A DNA stretch of 35,188 nt, taken from a virus. The position numbers were made by a program, and so were the translations under genes. The notes beneath the pieces are model-generated. The model searched no databases and had not been told where the DNA came from. It saw only the letters and a list, made by a program, of their open reading frames with translations. This document shows, piece after piece, positions 1 through 9,067 of the stretch. The stretch is taken from the IMG/VR virus record IMGVR_UViG_3300044620_000986, positions 1 to 35,188 of that record. One strand, written 5' to 3'. Each line of letters begins with the position of its first letter. Position 1 is the stretch's first letter.

Positions 1-2818
1 TGGACGGGACTGCAACTCCTGCACTCCAGATGTGCCTGCGACTTGCCCCCGGGTTGTTCGTGGGGTGGCCGCTCCAGAGCGAGGCTTGCTTGCCAACGCC
101 CATGGTTGTACTGCTCTCGAAGTACCAGCCGTTCGTGTCGAACTGGGTTGCCGTCCACCACGCCTCGTCCGAGAAGTACGGATCCGGGCAGATCGACGCC
201 GGAACCACGAGGAGCTTGGAGGTGGTGATGGCGCCCGCTGACACCTTGGCGGCCGTCACGGCTCCAGCGTCGAGCTTGTTGGTAGAGATGGCGCCGTCGA
301 CGATGAGGGCGCCGGCGTTTCGACGGCGAACCTGGATGTTCCTGAAGTGCCAGCTTCCAGTGGCCCCGGCCGTGCCGTTGATCTGGAGCGCCATCATGGC
401 GAACCGCTTGCCTGCCGGCACCGTGACGTTGCCCTCGACGGTCTGCCAGGAGTTGGTCGTGCGGATGGCAAACGCGCTGGTGGACCAGACGGAGTTGGTT
501 CCGCCAACGTCATCAGCGAAGCGCATCATCACCGCCGCATCAGCGGTCGGCGGGTTGTCGCCGGCCTGGGCGGGGTAGAAGCTGCCGGACAGGTAGAACT
601 GATCTCCGGGCGTGACGTCGAACCAGGGCCCGATGTAGGCGTCGCGGTTGGTGGTTCGCAGGCTCTTTACGGCTGCGGTAAGCCCGCCGATGCCGGTGTT
701 CGGTCCCGTGACCACGCCGGTCGTCCAGCCATCCACGCCGGTCTCGCCGCTCGGGTTGGGGCACAAGTTCTGGAAGTCGCCAATGCCGATCTTGGAGGCC
801 GTGATTGAGCCAGCCGCGATCTTGTCGGCGGTCACCGCCCCGGCAAAGATGTTCCCCGCCTTGACCTCACCCGCTCCAATCTTGTCTGTCGTAATGGCGC
901 CGTTGGCGATGAGCGTGGTGTTCGATGTGCGGAACAGGCGCACTTCATCGGCGAAGGCGGACCCGGCCGTGAGGATGGACTCCACCTCTACGTCAACGAA
1001 GGCGACTCCAGCGCCTACCGTGAATGAGACTGACGACTTTGTGTATGCAGTGGTCGATGCCGGGACAACAGCGCCGTAGAAGAACTGCACCTCAGTGACG
1101 AGCGTGGCGTTGTAGCCGATGCACCGCACACGTGTGCCAGTTCCCGCCGAACTTGCGGCATGCTTGATGTACGCCTCAGCGTAGAAGGTCTCGCCGGGCT
1201 CCACGGCCACCTTCTGCAAGTTCCTGAGCGCAGTGCCAGCGGCAATGTTGGTGTTCCTTGCTACCCAAGAGCCGCTCTTGGCATTAGTCGCGTCGGAGAC
1301 GACCGTCCAGCCTGTCTCTTTGGACCAGCCGACGTCACCCTCCTCGAAGTTCCAGTTGCGGGCCTGGACCGTGAAGTCGCCCACGGCAATCTTGGAAGCG
1401 GTAACCGCGCCAGCCTGAATCTTGGCCGCTGTGACTGCATCGGCGCCGATTTTTAGAGCGGTGATAGCTCCATCGACGATCAGCTCACCGCTGGCAGCGC
1501 GGCGCATTACCGGGCCACCGAAGCGCACTTCGGTGGCGCTATCGTTGTTCTTGTAGAACCGGACGCGACCGAACCGCTTGCCGGCTGGTGCAAGTACGGT
1601 CCTTGAGGAGGCCGTGACCGTCGCGGCGGAAACCGAAGCGAAGTCAGTCTCGGTCAGATTGGTCCCGGCGTCGTCATCGGCCCACTGCATGTTCCAGAAG
1701 GCGGTTCCAGTGCCGGCCGCCACGCGGGCCTGAATGCTCACGTAGTAGCTGAACCCAGGCTCTACAGGCACCCACTTTGAGGTCACGAAGCCGGCGTAGG
1801 CGCCAGCCGCTCCCGTGATGATCAGGTAGCGGGTGGAGCGGAACCCGCTGTCGGTCGCGGCAGAGATCCCCCAGGTCGATGTTCCAAGGCTGCCCCATGC
1901 AGCAGCATCGGTCATGCTCGCGTCAGAGATCAGGTTGGAGAAGTCGCCGACGGCGATCTTGGAGGCCAGGATCGAGCCGGCTTGGATCTTTGAAGCAGTC
2001 AGCGTGTTGTCCACGATGACGTTGCCGCCGAAGACCACGGTGAGCGCAGTCCACGTTCCGGCGCTGGAGCGGATGCGGGTCTCGGAGTACGGCGCCGCCG
2101 AGTTGTGAAGGGTCACCGTGTCCCCGGTAATGGGAGACACGCCTCCGGCGTCTGCAATGGCCGTTGCAGCCTCTGCATCGGACCATGTGGACCCAGAGAT
2201 CGCCCGGGCCGTTGTGAGCGCTCCACGGGCCCCGTAGAGCCGCCAGTAGGTATTGGCAGTGGCCGGGAATGTGGGTGGCGTAACGGAGACGCTGGAGATG
2301 TGCGCCAGGATGCAGACCCAGCGGAACCCATTGCGGGTCACGATGTCGCCCACACCGTAGGCCACGGACCCAGAGGACCACTCCCCCGACAGCACGTTGC
2401 GGGTTGCGCCGGCCTCGGCCGTCGTGTCGCCCAAGCGGATCAGGTTAGCGTAGGCAGCAAGGCTGCCCGCCGTGGCGCCGATGGCAACCTGCTTGGCGGC
2501 GCCGAACTGCGCCAGGGTCATGTAGGCCGTGTCGCCATCCCCAGTCCCAGGCAGCCCGAAGATGTACTCCGTGATGTCGAGCTTGTTCAGGTTGGTGTCG
2601 AGCGTGACCCCGTTGGAGGCCGCCCAGTTGGCCTGCTCTGCATCCAGGCCCTGCCTCAGAAGGGTGAGGGCGACCGCCTGCTCTGCGGGGATGGCCACCC
2701 CGTCCACATACGTGAAACCCGCCGCGCTGGAGATGATCTGGAGCGCAGGACCATCCAGCCCGTCGACGCCGTCGTTGACATCGACGATGGTGATCTGACC
2801 CGTGGAGACTATGGGCAT
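1..2818 (-). CDS. Modular tail/fibre protein, 3' end cut by window edge
   Basis: The frame stays open from ATG 2818 to the window edge (at least 939 aa), with GAGG 8 nt before the start. It begins MPIVSTGQITIVD, the same 13 residues as the protein starting at 5602, which suggests a shared tail-docking segment. After about 260 residues come four copies of a linker of the type DGAITA-KI-AGAVTASKIAVGDF (near 1920-2030, 1365-1490, 770-910 and 190-320). They separate modules of about 180-195 aa that end in GKRF/VDV beta-strand patterns like jelly-roll carbohydrate-binding domains. Such repeated linkers are common in phage tail-tip and fibre proteins. A role in receptor contact is inferred; the C-terminus, where a receptor domain would lie, is outside the window. 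Confidence 0.8.
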   Translation of the reverse strand, partial: MPIVSTGQITIVDVNDGVDGLDGPALQIISSAAGFTYVDGVAIPAEQAVALTLLRQGLDAEQANWAASNGVTLDTNLNKLDITEYIFGLPGTGDGDTAYMTLAQFGAAKQVAIGATAGSLAAYANLIRLGDTTAEAGATRNVLSGEWSSGSVAYGVGDIVTRNGFRWVCILAHISSVSVTPPTFPATANTYWRLYGARGALTTARAISGSTWSDAEAATAIADAGGVSPITGDTVTLHNSAAPYSETRIRSSAGTWTALTVVFGGNVIVDNTLTASKIQAGSILASKIAVGDFSNLISDASMTDAAAWGSLGTSTWGISAATDSGFRSTRYLIITGAAGAYAGFVTSKWVPVEPGFSYYVSIQARVAAGTGTAFWNMQWADDDAGTNLTETDFASVSAATVTASSRTVLAPAGKRFGRVRFYKNNDSATEVRFGGPVMRRAASGELIVDGAITALKIGADAVTAAKIQAGAVTASKIAVGDFTVQARNWNFEEGDVGWSKETGWTVVSDATNAKSGSWVARNTNIAAGTALRNLQKVAVEPGETFYAEAYIKHAASSAGTGTRVRCIGYNATLVTEVQFFYGAVVPASTTAYTKSSVSFTVGAGVAFVDVEVESILTAGSAFADEVRLFRTSNTTLIANGAITTDKIGAGEVKAGNIFAGAVTADKIAAGSITASKIGIGDFQNLCPNPSGETGVDGWTTGVVTGPNTGIGGLTAAVKSLRTTNRDAYIGPWFDVTPGDQFYLSGSFYPAQAGDNPPTADAAVMMRFADDVGGTNSVWSTSAFAIRTTNSWQTVEGNVTVPAGKRFAMMALQINGTAGATGSWHFRNIQVRRRNAGALIVDGAISTNKLDAGAVTAAKVSAGAITTSKLLVVPASICPDPYFSDEAWWTATQFDTNGWYFESSTTMGVGKQASLWSGHPTNNPGASRRHIWSAGVAVPS

Positions 2819-2823
2819 GTGGC

Positions 2824-2901
2824 CTACCTCTTGCCGCGCCTAAACACACTCGGGACCAGCACAGTGGCCGGCTGCGGGTTGCGGGTGGTACTACGCTGCA
2901 T
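2824..2901 (-). CDS. Tiny basic peptide (25 aa)
   Basis: An ATG 3 nt after the stop of the upstream tail gene opens a 25-codon frame, MQRSTTRNPQPATVL..., ending in FRRGKR. It exactly fills the gap before the fibre gene at 2818 and uses the same strand. There is no clear Shine-Dalgarno sequence, so it would depend on translational coupling. The peptide is basic (six Arg/Lys among the last and first residues) with a Pro/Val centre. No family is recognised. It could be a chance frame; tight packing is the only support. Confidence 0.35.
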   Translation of the reverse strand: MQRSTTRNPQPATVLVPSVFRRGKR

Positions 2902-2903
2902 CT

Positions 2904-4100
2904 TTAGGACGCGGTGAACGAGGTGTTCAACATGAAGGCGGTTTGCAAGGTCGCGCCGTTCACGTACACCGCCCGGTAGTACCGGGTCATCACCGGGACG
3001 GACAGGTAGACCACCGCGTTGGCCGCAACAGCCGTGTCCGCCGTGGCCCGTCGCCATGTGGTGTTGTCGTTCGAGCACTCGATGCGCAGCGTCCCGGCTT
3101 GGTCGGCGAAGGCTGAGGCGTTGAACGCCGAGTAGCGGTGGACAGAGCCTGCGGCGATGCCGACGTCACGAGACGTGCCGGTGAGCGTTGCGCTGGCCGC
3201 CTGGGCGGTCGTGCTGTCGTTGAAGTAGATGTTGTCCTGAGACGTTGCGTTGGCTGCCACAGTAGGCATCGTGGTGACCGCCACTGCCAAGGCCTGCCCC
3301 GCGACGGACTGCCCGCGGCCAGCCGTGATCTCTGCCGTGAGTTCCGCGTAGTCCTGGCAGGCCACGTACTGGAGAGTTGCAGTTGTCGTGGAGGCGGGTG
3401 GCGTAGCTCCGTTGATCCACCGCAGCCGAATCTTGTAGAGCGCGTTTGGGTCGGGGATCTGCTGGTGGCGCCGGTAGCTGTTAGACCGCCCGTTGGTGGT
3501 GTCGAGAACGGAGGAGTGAAACCACACCTCGTCGGCGAACGGCTCAAGCTCATAGACCCCAGTGCCAGCCGTGGTGACCACGGTGGACGCCGCGCTGTCG
3601 AGCGGTGTCACGCCGGAGTTCTGCACCCGGTACTTGGCCTGGGTGACGGTCGTGCCGTCGAAGAGCCAAGCGGCTGAGTGCAGGCCGTCGGGCACCCCGG
3701 TCGTCGCGTTGACCGAGACCGCCTCGACCAGGAAGGTCTGGTTGGCGATCCGCTGGGACATGGTCAGTTGAAAGCCCACGCGGAACGGGACCGTAAATGT
3801 CTCCTTGGACAGAACTGATGTCTCGACGCTGGCATTGGCGCCGCTTGACATGACGAGCGTGCCGGCCGTAACGGAGACGGACCCACCCGAGCCGATGGAA
3901 CTGTCCCAGTTGGCGGCGTTCAGCGAAGACCCCGGAAAGCTGTCCCGGAACTTCTTTTGCACGCTCTTGACCTTGAGCATGTCGTCCTGGGCGTCGTAGC
4001 CCATGACACGCTGGTAGGGCGTGTGAACCCCACCAACGTCTTGGGTCCGCATCGTAAGCAGCGTGCCCGATGCGTCCCTCACTTGAATGTTGTCTGCCAT
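2904..4100 (-). CDS. Virion tail-associated protein of unknown fold
   Basis: 398 aa with AGGAG 6 nt before the ATG. The N-terminus reads MADNIQVRDASGTLL-T, a short leader, followed by a beta-rich central region (residues about 60-230) resembling a lectin/jelly-roll-like structural domain. The C-terminal half (about 280-395) is rich in Ala/Thr and ends with WRRATADTAVAANAVVYL and RYYRAVYVNGA, typical of beta-sandwich appendage domains. There are no catalytic motifs. Its position between two tail proteins supports a virion role; the exact function is not recognised. Confidence 0.65.
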   Translation of the reverse strand: MADNIQVRDASGTLLTMRTQDVGGVHTPYQRVMGYDAQDDMLKVKSVQKKFRDSFPGSSLNAANWDSSIGSGGSVSVTAGTLVMSSGANASVETSVLSKETFTVPFRVGFQLTMSQRIANQTFLVEAVSVNATTGVPDGLHSAAWLFDGTTVTQAKYRVQNSGVTPLDSAASTVVTTAGTGVYELEPFADEVWFHSSVLDTTNGRSNSYRRHQQIPDPNALYKIRLRWINGATPPASTTTATLQYVACQDYAELTAEITAGRGQSVAGQALAVAVTTMPTVAANATSQDNIYFNDSTTAQAASATLTGTSRDVGIAAGSVHRYSAFNASAFADQAGTLRIECSNDNTTWRRATADTAVAANAVVYLSVPVMTRYYRAVYVNGATLQTAFMLNTSFTAS

Positions 4101-4123
4101 GCGGCTCTCCTGGTATCAGTGGC

Positions 4124-5602
4124 TTACGGGCGGTCGGCTTCGCACAAGATGCGGGCCTTCACGTCGACCTCATCGCCAGTCAGCGTCACGGAAGCGCCTG
4201 CTGAAGTGCTGCGCCGCCCGAGGGAACCCACGCAGCCGTAGAGCCTCCCACCCACAAAGTCAGTGGCGGCTGCCGGGGCGGGGAAGTCGGTGAAGTTCAA
4301 GAACGTATTTGTCACCGGCGTGCGGATCGTGACCTGATTGGTCGTGCTCGAAGCGACCTCGTAGAAGAAAGCGTCGCCGTTGGGCTTGACCGCCTTCACG
4401 ATGTCGCCCGCTACAAAGTTGTAGGTGGTGCCGTTGTAGTTGATGGTGGCAGATGTGCCCGTGCCGTTGGCAGTGATCTGGGCGCCCTGCGCGGTGCTGA
4501 TCTTGGCCGTGTCGATGAAGGCTCCGCGCTTGCCGTTCTTGTCGAAGAACGTCCAGGTGAACGTCCAGCCGGTCAGCGTCATTACCTCATTGCCGCCGTA
4601 GTAGACCTTTGGCGTCAGCAAGGTGTTACCTTGGCCGTTCTGGAGCTTGTCCCCGGTGGACGAGATGACGATCGTCTCGTACGGATCGCTGACGTCGTAG
4701 ATCGTGAAGTACGCGGTGTAGGTCTTGTTGTCGCCGTCCGTGATGTCAACCCGGTACACCCCGAGGTCAGCCACTGCCGACTCGTTGATGACCAGCGTGT
4801 TCTGCGCGTTGCCGGCAGCCGTAGGGATGTTGACGTTCAACTCGCCGTTTCCGGGAGCCGCGGTAGGCACCGTCGGGGCCGCGACCGTCTTCATGCCGTA
4901 CTTGGTCGCCACGGATGGCAGGGACGACGTTATCTGGGTGCCGCCGCCACCCTCGTACCACCTGTACGTCAAGCCGGTCGTGTCGATGCCGCCAGAGCGC
5001 ACCAGATCGGCCGCTACGGCGATGTTGTTCTTGCCCGTGGCAAGACCGCTTGTGGACTCTTCGATGGCGGTCTGACCGCGCAGCGCAATGAATACTGCGT
5101 TGGTGCCTGTCTTGACCGTGTTCAGCGTGATCTGGCAAGAGATGCGAGTCGCAAGGGTGGTGACCGGGTCGACGAAGTCGGCCTCAAAGAAGAGCGTGAA
5201 GACCGCGACGCTGTCCTTCAGGTTGCCCGTGATCGTGAACGTCGAGGCAGTGCCTGAGCCGTTGGCCGCATGGCTGACGGTGAACGGCGTGCTGAGCTGC
5301 GTGTCGGCGTTGTTGTTGAAGCTCGTGGAGGTTGTCCCGGAGACCACCGCCGCACCTCCAGCCGTCAGGGAGAAGGTCTTGTTGGTCAAGGCCGCCCAGG
5401 CCTGGGCCGCCGTCATGCCCCCGATAGAGATTTGCGGGGTGATGATGATGGGGGTCGAGAACCATGAAGGCGTGTAGCCGACGGTGGACTCGTCCTTGGT
5501 GTAGACCTGCTGAGTGCCCTGGTTGGCTGACAGGAACGCGGTGATCGATCTTGCGTCGTTGGTGTCGACGATGGTGATCTGACCAGTTGAAACGATGGGC
5601 AT
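4124..5602 (-). CDS. Tail protein with Ig-like repeats
   Basis: 492 aa with AAGGAG 6 nt before the ATG. It starts MPIVSTGQITIVDTND, sharing its first 13 residues with the long fibre protein at 2818. The middle (residues about 60-330) is Thr/Ser/Val-rich beta sequence. It includes YRWYEGGGG and LGVYRVDITDGDN, which look like immunoglobulin-like Y-x-W and D-x-G-x-Y patterns found on phage surface proteins. The C-terminus ends in a Cys-containing beta segment. A structural tail or fibre-base role fits its neighbours. No enzyme motif is visible. Confidence 0.7.
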   Translation of the reverse strand: MPIVSTGQITIVDTNDARSITAFLSANQGTQQVYTKDESTVGYTPSWFSTPIIITPQISIGGMTAAQAWAALTNKTFSLTAGGAAVVSGTTSTSFNNNADTQLSTPFTVSHAANGSGTASTFTITGNLKDSVAVFTLFFEADFVDPVTTLATRISCQITLNTVKTGTNAVFIALRGQTAIEESTSGLATGKNNIAVAADLVRSGGIDTTGLTYRWYEGGGGTQITSSLPSVATKYGMKTVAAPTVPTAAPGNGELNVNIPTAAGNAQNTLVINESAVADLGVYRVDITDGDNKTYTAYFTIYDVSDPYETIVISSTGDKLQNGQGNTLLTPKVYYGGNEVMTLTGWTFTWTFFDKNGKRGAFIDTAKISTAQGAQITANGTGTSATINYNGTTYNFVAGDIVKAVKPNGDAFFYEVASSTTNQVTIRTPVTNTFLNFTDFPAPAAATDFVGGRLYGCVGSLGRRSTSAGASVTLTGDEVDVKARILCEADRP

Positions 5603-5614
5603 GATGAACTCCTT

Positions 5615-7015
5615 TTATGGGCTGATTACGTCGCAGAAGAACGTCGCGCGGGCGTACACGCTGTCGACGTTGATTGATACCTGGGTGTACCCCGTCACGT
5701 AGAGGGCATTCCAGGCCGCGTCATCGTTTGGCGGAGCCTGCGGGATCGCAGACACGCGCCGCCAGCGGAACCACCCCGTGGGCGTTACGTCCGTGACTTC
5801 TGCTCCGTTCTTGAACAACCGCGCCTTCAGCAACGTGCTGGTGCTCTGCCCGACCCGAAACACAGTGCCGTTCGTGGACTCGATGGTGAGCAAAAAGGCC
5901 AAGCCGTCCTGAAGGTACAGAACCCAACCCAAAGGATTGCCGGTGAGCACGTAGCTCTTGGCGTCGGCCGTGTTCTTGTAGACCGCGTTCTGCTTCCAGG
6001 CGGCGCCGAGTTGCGATTGGGTGGGCGCGGAAGCGAAGGCGCCGACATAGTTCAGGGACGGGACGAGTGCATTGGCCGCCACGTCCGAGATCAGCACGTT
6101 GTTGCTGTTGACGTTGACGTAGGCCGTCGGCGCAATCTCGCCTGTGTAGTCGAAGATCGTGTTGCCCAGCAGGTCCTTGATGTCCAGGCCGCGAGAGTCG
6201 ATGTCCAGCGCCTCGACCACGGAGGTGAAGTCCACGCCGTCGTAGCGGTAAATCTTCGAGTCCGAGGTCTGGAAGACCGTGTTTGGGCCGGTGTACCCCA
6301 GCGCAGGCGGCAAGTCCGCGACGATGCCCAGCGGCTGATACCCGGGCGCGAAGACGCCGGACGTGATGGCGTCGCTGGCCAGCTTGCTGGTGCTGACAGC
6401 GCCGCTTGCAAGGTTGCCGGCTTCAACAATCAGCGGACCCAGGTCGACGTTGCCGATCTTTCCGGTCGTGGCCTCCAGCCCGTTTGTGCCGCCTGCGGGG
6501 CTGACGCTGAGGACGCCGTCAGAGGACTCCCACTTGACCCACAGCCTCCACGTCGTAGAGAGGTTGCTGGGGTGGGAATGGACGCTTCCGGTGAACTGCG
6601 CGATCTCCACGGCGTCGGCGAACGCCGGCAGCGGGTCGCCTGCCGAGATGGTCTTGCCGTACAGGCGCGTGCGAAAGTGCCCGTGGCCTTGTGAGTACGC
6701 CGGGTCGTCGTGCTCGATGAAGATGTTGTTCAGGCCAGCGGCGACGGAGAACCCCGTCGGCGTCGGCGGCGGGGTCAGATCCGGCTCGGTCTCGGTCGCC
6801 TGTGGCTGGATTGGCAGCGTGGAGCCGCCTACGGACAGGGATGTGGGCGTGCGCCCGGGCTTGAGCTTTGCCAGCCCGCTGTCGAGCAGGTCGCGCAACG
6901 TCACGCCACGATCGAGCGGGTCTCCCGTTCGTCCGAGGTACGTCATCAAGGTCTCGCGCACGCGAGCCTCGAAGTTCGTCGAACTCGGTGTTGGGAGGTC
7001 TTTGCGGTCGGACAT
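5615..7015 (-). CDS. Tail protein, Fn3-like with SKLAS-type linker
   Basis: 466 aa. The N-terminal third contains FEARVRETLMTYLGRTGDPLDRG, then a Pro-rich spacer (TPPPTPTGF) and a fibronectin-III-like segment (PTPTGFSVAAGLNNIFIEHDDP to WRLWVKWES), as seen in central tail proteins. Next come ASGAVSTSKLASDAITSG, the same style of linker as in the fibre gene at 2818, and a beta-rich C-terminal domain with VYKNTADAKSYVLTG. This resembles the C-terminal parts of host-specificity or baseplate proteins. No strong Shine-Dalgarno is seen, and the start follows the stop of the upstream gene by 14 nt. Confidence 0.7.
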   Translation of the reverse strand: MSDRKDLPTPSSTNFEARVRETLMTYLGRTGDPLDRGVTLRDLLDSGLAKLKPGRTPTSLSVGGSTLPIQPQATETEPDLTPPPTPTGFSVAAGLNNIFIEHDDPAYSQGHGHFRTRLYGKTISAGDPLPAFADAVEIAQFTGSVHSHPSNLSTTWRLWVKWESSDGVLSVSPAGGTNGLEATTGKIGNVDLGPLIVEAGNLASGAVSTSKLASDAITSGVFAPGYQPLGIVADLPPALGYTGPNTVFQTSDSKIYRYDGVDFTSVVEALDIDSRGLDIKDLLGNTIFDYTGEIAPTAYVNVNSNNVLISDVAANALVPSLNYVGAFASAPTQSQLGAAWKQNAVYKNTADAKSYVLTGNPLGWVLYLQDGLAFLLTIESTNGTVFRVGQSTSTLLKARLFKNGAEVTDVTPTGWFRWRRVSAIPQAPPNDDAAWNALYVTGYTQVSINVDSVYARATFFCDVISP

Positions 7016-7029
7016 GGTGGCCGCGGCCT

Positions 7030-8724
7030 TCAGGACTGGCGTAGCTCTTCGACGCTGCTGGCGATCGCAGCGGCCTGCACTGCTCCGGAGGACTCAAGCT
7101 CGATGCGCCAGTCAGACGCCATGAATCCACCGGGCAGGCGCACCGCGCTCTCGTCGGGCACGGAGATCGTGCAGCGGAAGGTGGTGGCATCGGGCGCCGA
7201 GAAATACGTGGGGTTCCTGGCAACCAGAGCCGACACGGTGGACGCCGGCAGGTTCATGGCGTCCACGCGCATCGTCACCGGGTAGGTTTCGGACTGGACC
7301 TCGGCTGTCGCAAACGTCACCGGCTGCGGGGCCTTGAACTGCTTGGACCGAAAGCGCGCAGTCAGAGCGGAGGCGCCCGCGTCCCAACGGCGCACGGACG
7401 TGCCGTCGAGCACGTACAGCTGGTCCTGCAGCTCGTCGAAGTGCATCGCCGAGTAGCCGGCGTCGAGGAAGTAGATGCCGGCGTTCTGATCGGCGGGGTT
7501 GATCATGAACCCCTTGCGGCCGCTGCCGTCGTCGTAGCTGCCGAAGTACAGGCCTTCGTACATCCGGCCCACGATCGAGGAAGGCACCAGGGCCTGCCAG
7601 TCCTCGCGCGTCATCAGGCCCGCCGTGAGAATGCGTGGGCCGCCTGCGCCGTACCAGCACAGACCGTCGGAGCTTGCCCAGGCCACGCCCGTGCCCATGC
7701 TGACGGCTGAGCGTGCAGCCACGCACCCCTGGGGAATCTCGAGCGGCACCTGATCCATGGCCTCGGGTGTCGATCCCTGAACCAGCATCGGCCGGCCCGT
7801 TGTCAGCACCAGCAGGCTCTGCCCGAAGACGCCAAGTGCAACGGGCGTGGAGTCCGGGGGAACGAGGTCATACCGGGTCGGCCACGCATAGGGCGTGTAG
7901 GGCTCGCAGAACTTGACGGCGCGCCCGGAGATGCCAGCCAGCATGCCGTTCCACAGCGCGGTCAGGTTGGTCATGCTGGCAGGCGGCATCGCCCAGGTGG
8001 TCGTCGGGAGCACCTCGCCAAGCGTTCGGTTGTCGTCGGTCGTGCTCGCGGTGCCGGCAGCGATCTCGCGCAGGAACAGGAACTCGGTGGCGCCGCTTGA
8101 GCCCGTCTCTGTGCGGTAGATGCGAATCTTGTCGATGCCGTAGCTGCCCGACGGCGGCGCCGAGAAGGAGCCGATGGTGGCGGTGTCGTCGATCTTGCGC
8201 GTGTTGGCGGCGCTGACCGGACTGGGTGCCGACTCCCAGCCCCACGAGCTCACGTAGGTGTAGACGTAGAAGACGGTCTGAAGCTCGCTGGACGAGCCGC
8301 CGGCCACCGTGCTGACGGAGGGCGCAGCCGATGGCGCAGGCACGCCCAGGAGCCGCCAGTTGGCCCCGGGGTTGTCCTGCGGGTCCACGCCATCGAGCGA
8401 GAGGTTGTCAGTGACCTTCGGGGCGCCATCGCCCGTGTAGTAGGTGCGCTCGGTGGTGTCCGAGGTGTCGTAGCCGCGCACGGCATGAACTACGCCGGTC
8501 CAACTCAGCCAGTATTGGGCATCGCTGGCCACATCCCGGCCCATGCGGTAGATGGTCTGCCGGCCAGAGGGGACGGTGGCCACCGTCTGCGGCTGCTTCC
8601 AGGGGCGCAGGTCGCCGCGCCCGGGCTTTTGGTTGCGGCTGATGGTGCCGATCTGCTCGGGCAGCAAGGTGGGGTGGCTTGCACGCGCCTCACCGGCAAA
8701 GCCGCGCAAGCGGATCAGCGCCAT
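7030..8724 (-). CDS. Large virion protein, tail-tube or stabiliser type
   Basis: 564 aa. The recognisable pattern is in the middle: IRIYRTETGSSGATEFLF (about residue 200), then EVLPTTTWAMPPASMTNL, KFCEPYTPYAWPTRYDL, ALGVFGQSLLVLTTG and GVAWASSDGLCWYGAGG. This set, with repeated GL-W/Y blade-like strands, recurs in a family of podovirus virion proteins usually annotated as tail or stabilisation proteins. It lies directly after the holin and connector genes and before the tail proteins. A tail-nozzle or tube-like role is inferred; the family has no catalytic motif. Confidence 0.65.
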   Translation of the reverse strand: MALIRLRGFAGEARASHPTLLPEQIGTISRNQKPGRGDLRPWKQPQTVATVPSGRQTIYRMGRDVASDAQYWLSWTGVVHAVRGYDTSDTTERTYYTGDGAPKVTDNLSLDGVDPQDNPGANWRLLGVPAPSAAPSVSTVAGGSSSELQTVFYVYTYVSSWGWESAPSPVSAANTRKIDDTATIGSFSAPPSGSYGIDKIRIYRTETGSSGATEFLFLREIAAGTASTTDDNRTLGEVLPTTTWAMPPASMTNLTALWNGMLAGISGRAVKFCEPYTPYAWPTRYDLVPPDSTPVALGVFGQSLLVLTTGRPMLVQGSTPEAMDQVPLEIPQGCVAARSAVSMGTGVAWASSDGLCWYGAGGPRILTAGLMTREDWQALVPSSIVGRMYEGLYFGSYDDGSGRKGFMINPADQNAGIYFLDAGYSAMHFDELQDQLYVLDGTSVRRWDAGASALTARFRSKQFKAPQPVTFATAEVQSETYPVTMRVDAMNLPASTVSALVARNPTYFSAPDATTFRCTISVPDESAVRLPGGFMASDWRIELESSGAVQAAAIASSVEELRQS

Positions 8725-8742
8725 AGGGTTCTCACCATCGCG

Positions 8743-9021
8743 TCAGAGGTACGCGGTGGGCGCCTTTTCGCGCTCAGCCTCGTGGTAGCTGCGCATGCGC
8801 GCTTCATGCTCTTCGCGCTCGCGCTCGTCCTGGCGGTGCCTGTAGAACCAGTTGACCAGGAAGCCCGCGACACCGATCACGATGCCCACCAGCACGGCGA
8901 ACTCGCTGCTGAGCAGCCAGCCGCCCACCGTCATCCCGGCGCCCGTGTAAGTCGCCTTTGAACTTGCAGCCGCGATGGTTCCGTCCATCGTCTGATTGGC
9001 GAGGTCTGCCTTGTGCAACAT
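8743..9021 (-). CDS. Holin, HP1/P2-like single-TM type
   Basis: 92 aa with GAGGG 7 nt before the ATG. A soluble N-terminus (about 30 residues) precedes one strongly hydrophobic segment, WLLSSEFAVLVGIVIGVAGF (residues about 34-55). A highly charged tail follows (YRHRQDEREREEHEARMR). This matches the HP1-family holin layout: one membrane segment followed by a charged C-terminal helix. Holins form inner-membrane lesions that time lysis. It sits among connector genes, about 8 kb away from the endolysin and spanins, so the lysis genes are split. It could instead be another small virion-cluster membrane protein. Confidence 0.65.
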   Translation of the reverse strand: MLHKADLANQTMDGTIAAASSKATYTGAGMTVGGWLLSSEFAVLVGIVIGVAGFLVNWFYRHRQDEREREEHEARMRSYHEAEREKAPTAYL

Positions 9022-9067
9022 CTTGAATCCCTCTTGGAAGCTGTACTACAGACCGGTCCTTGGTCGG

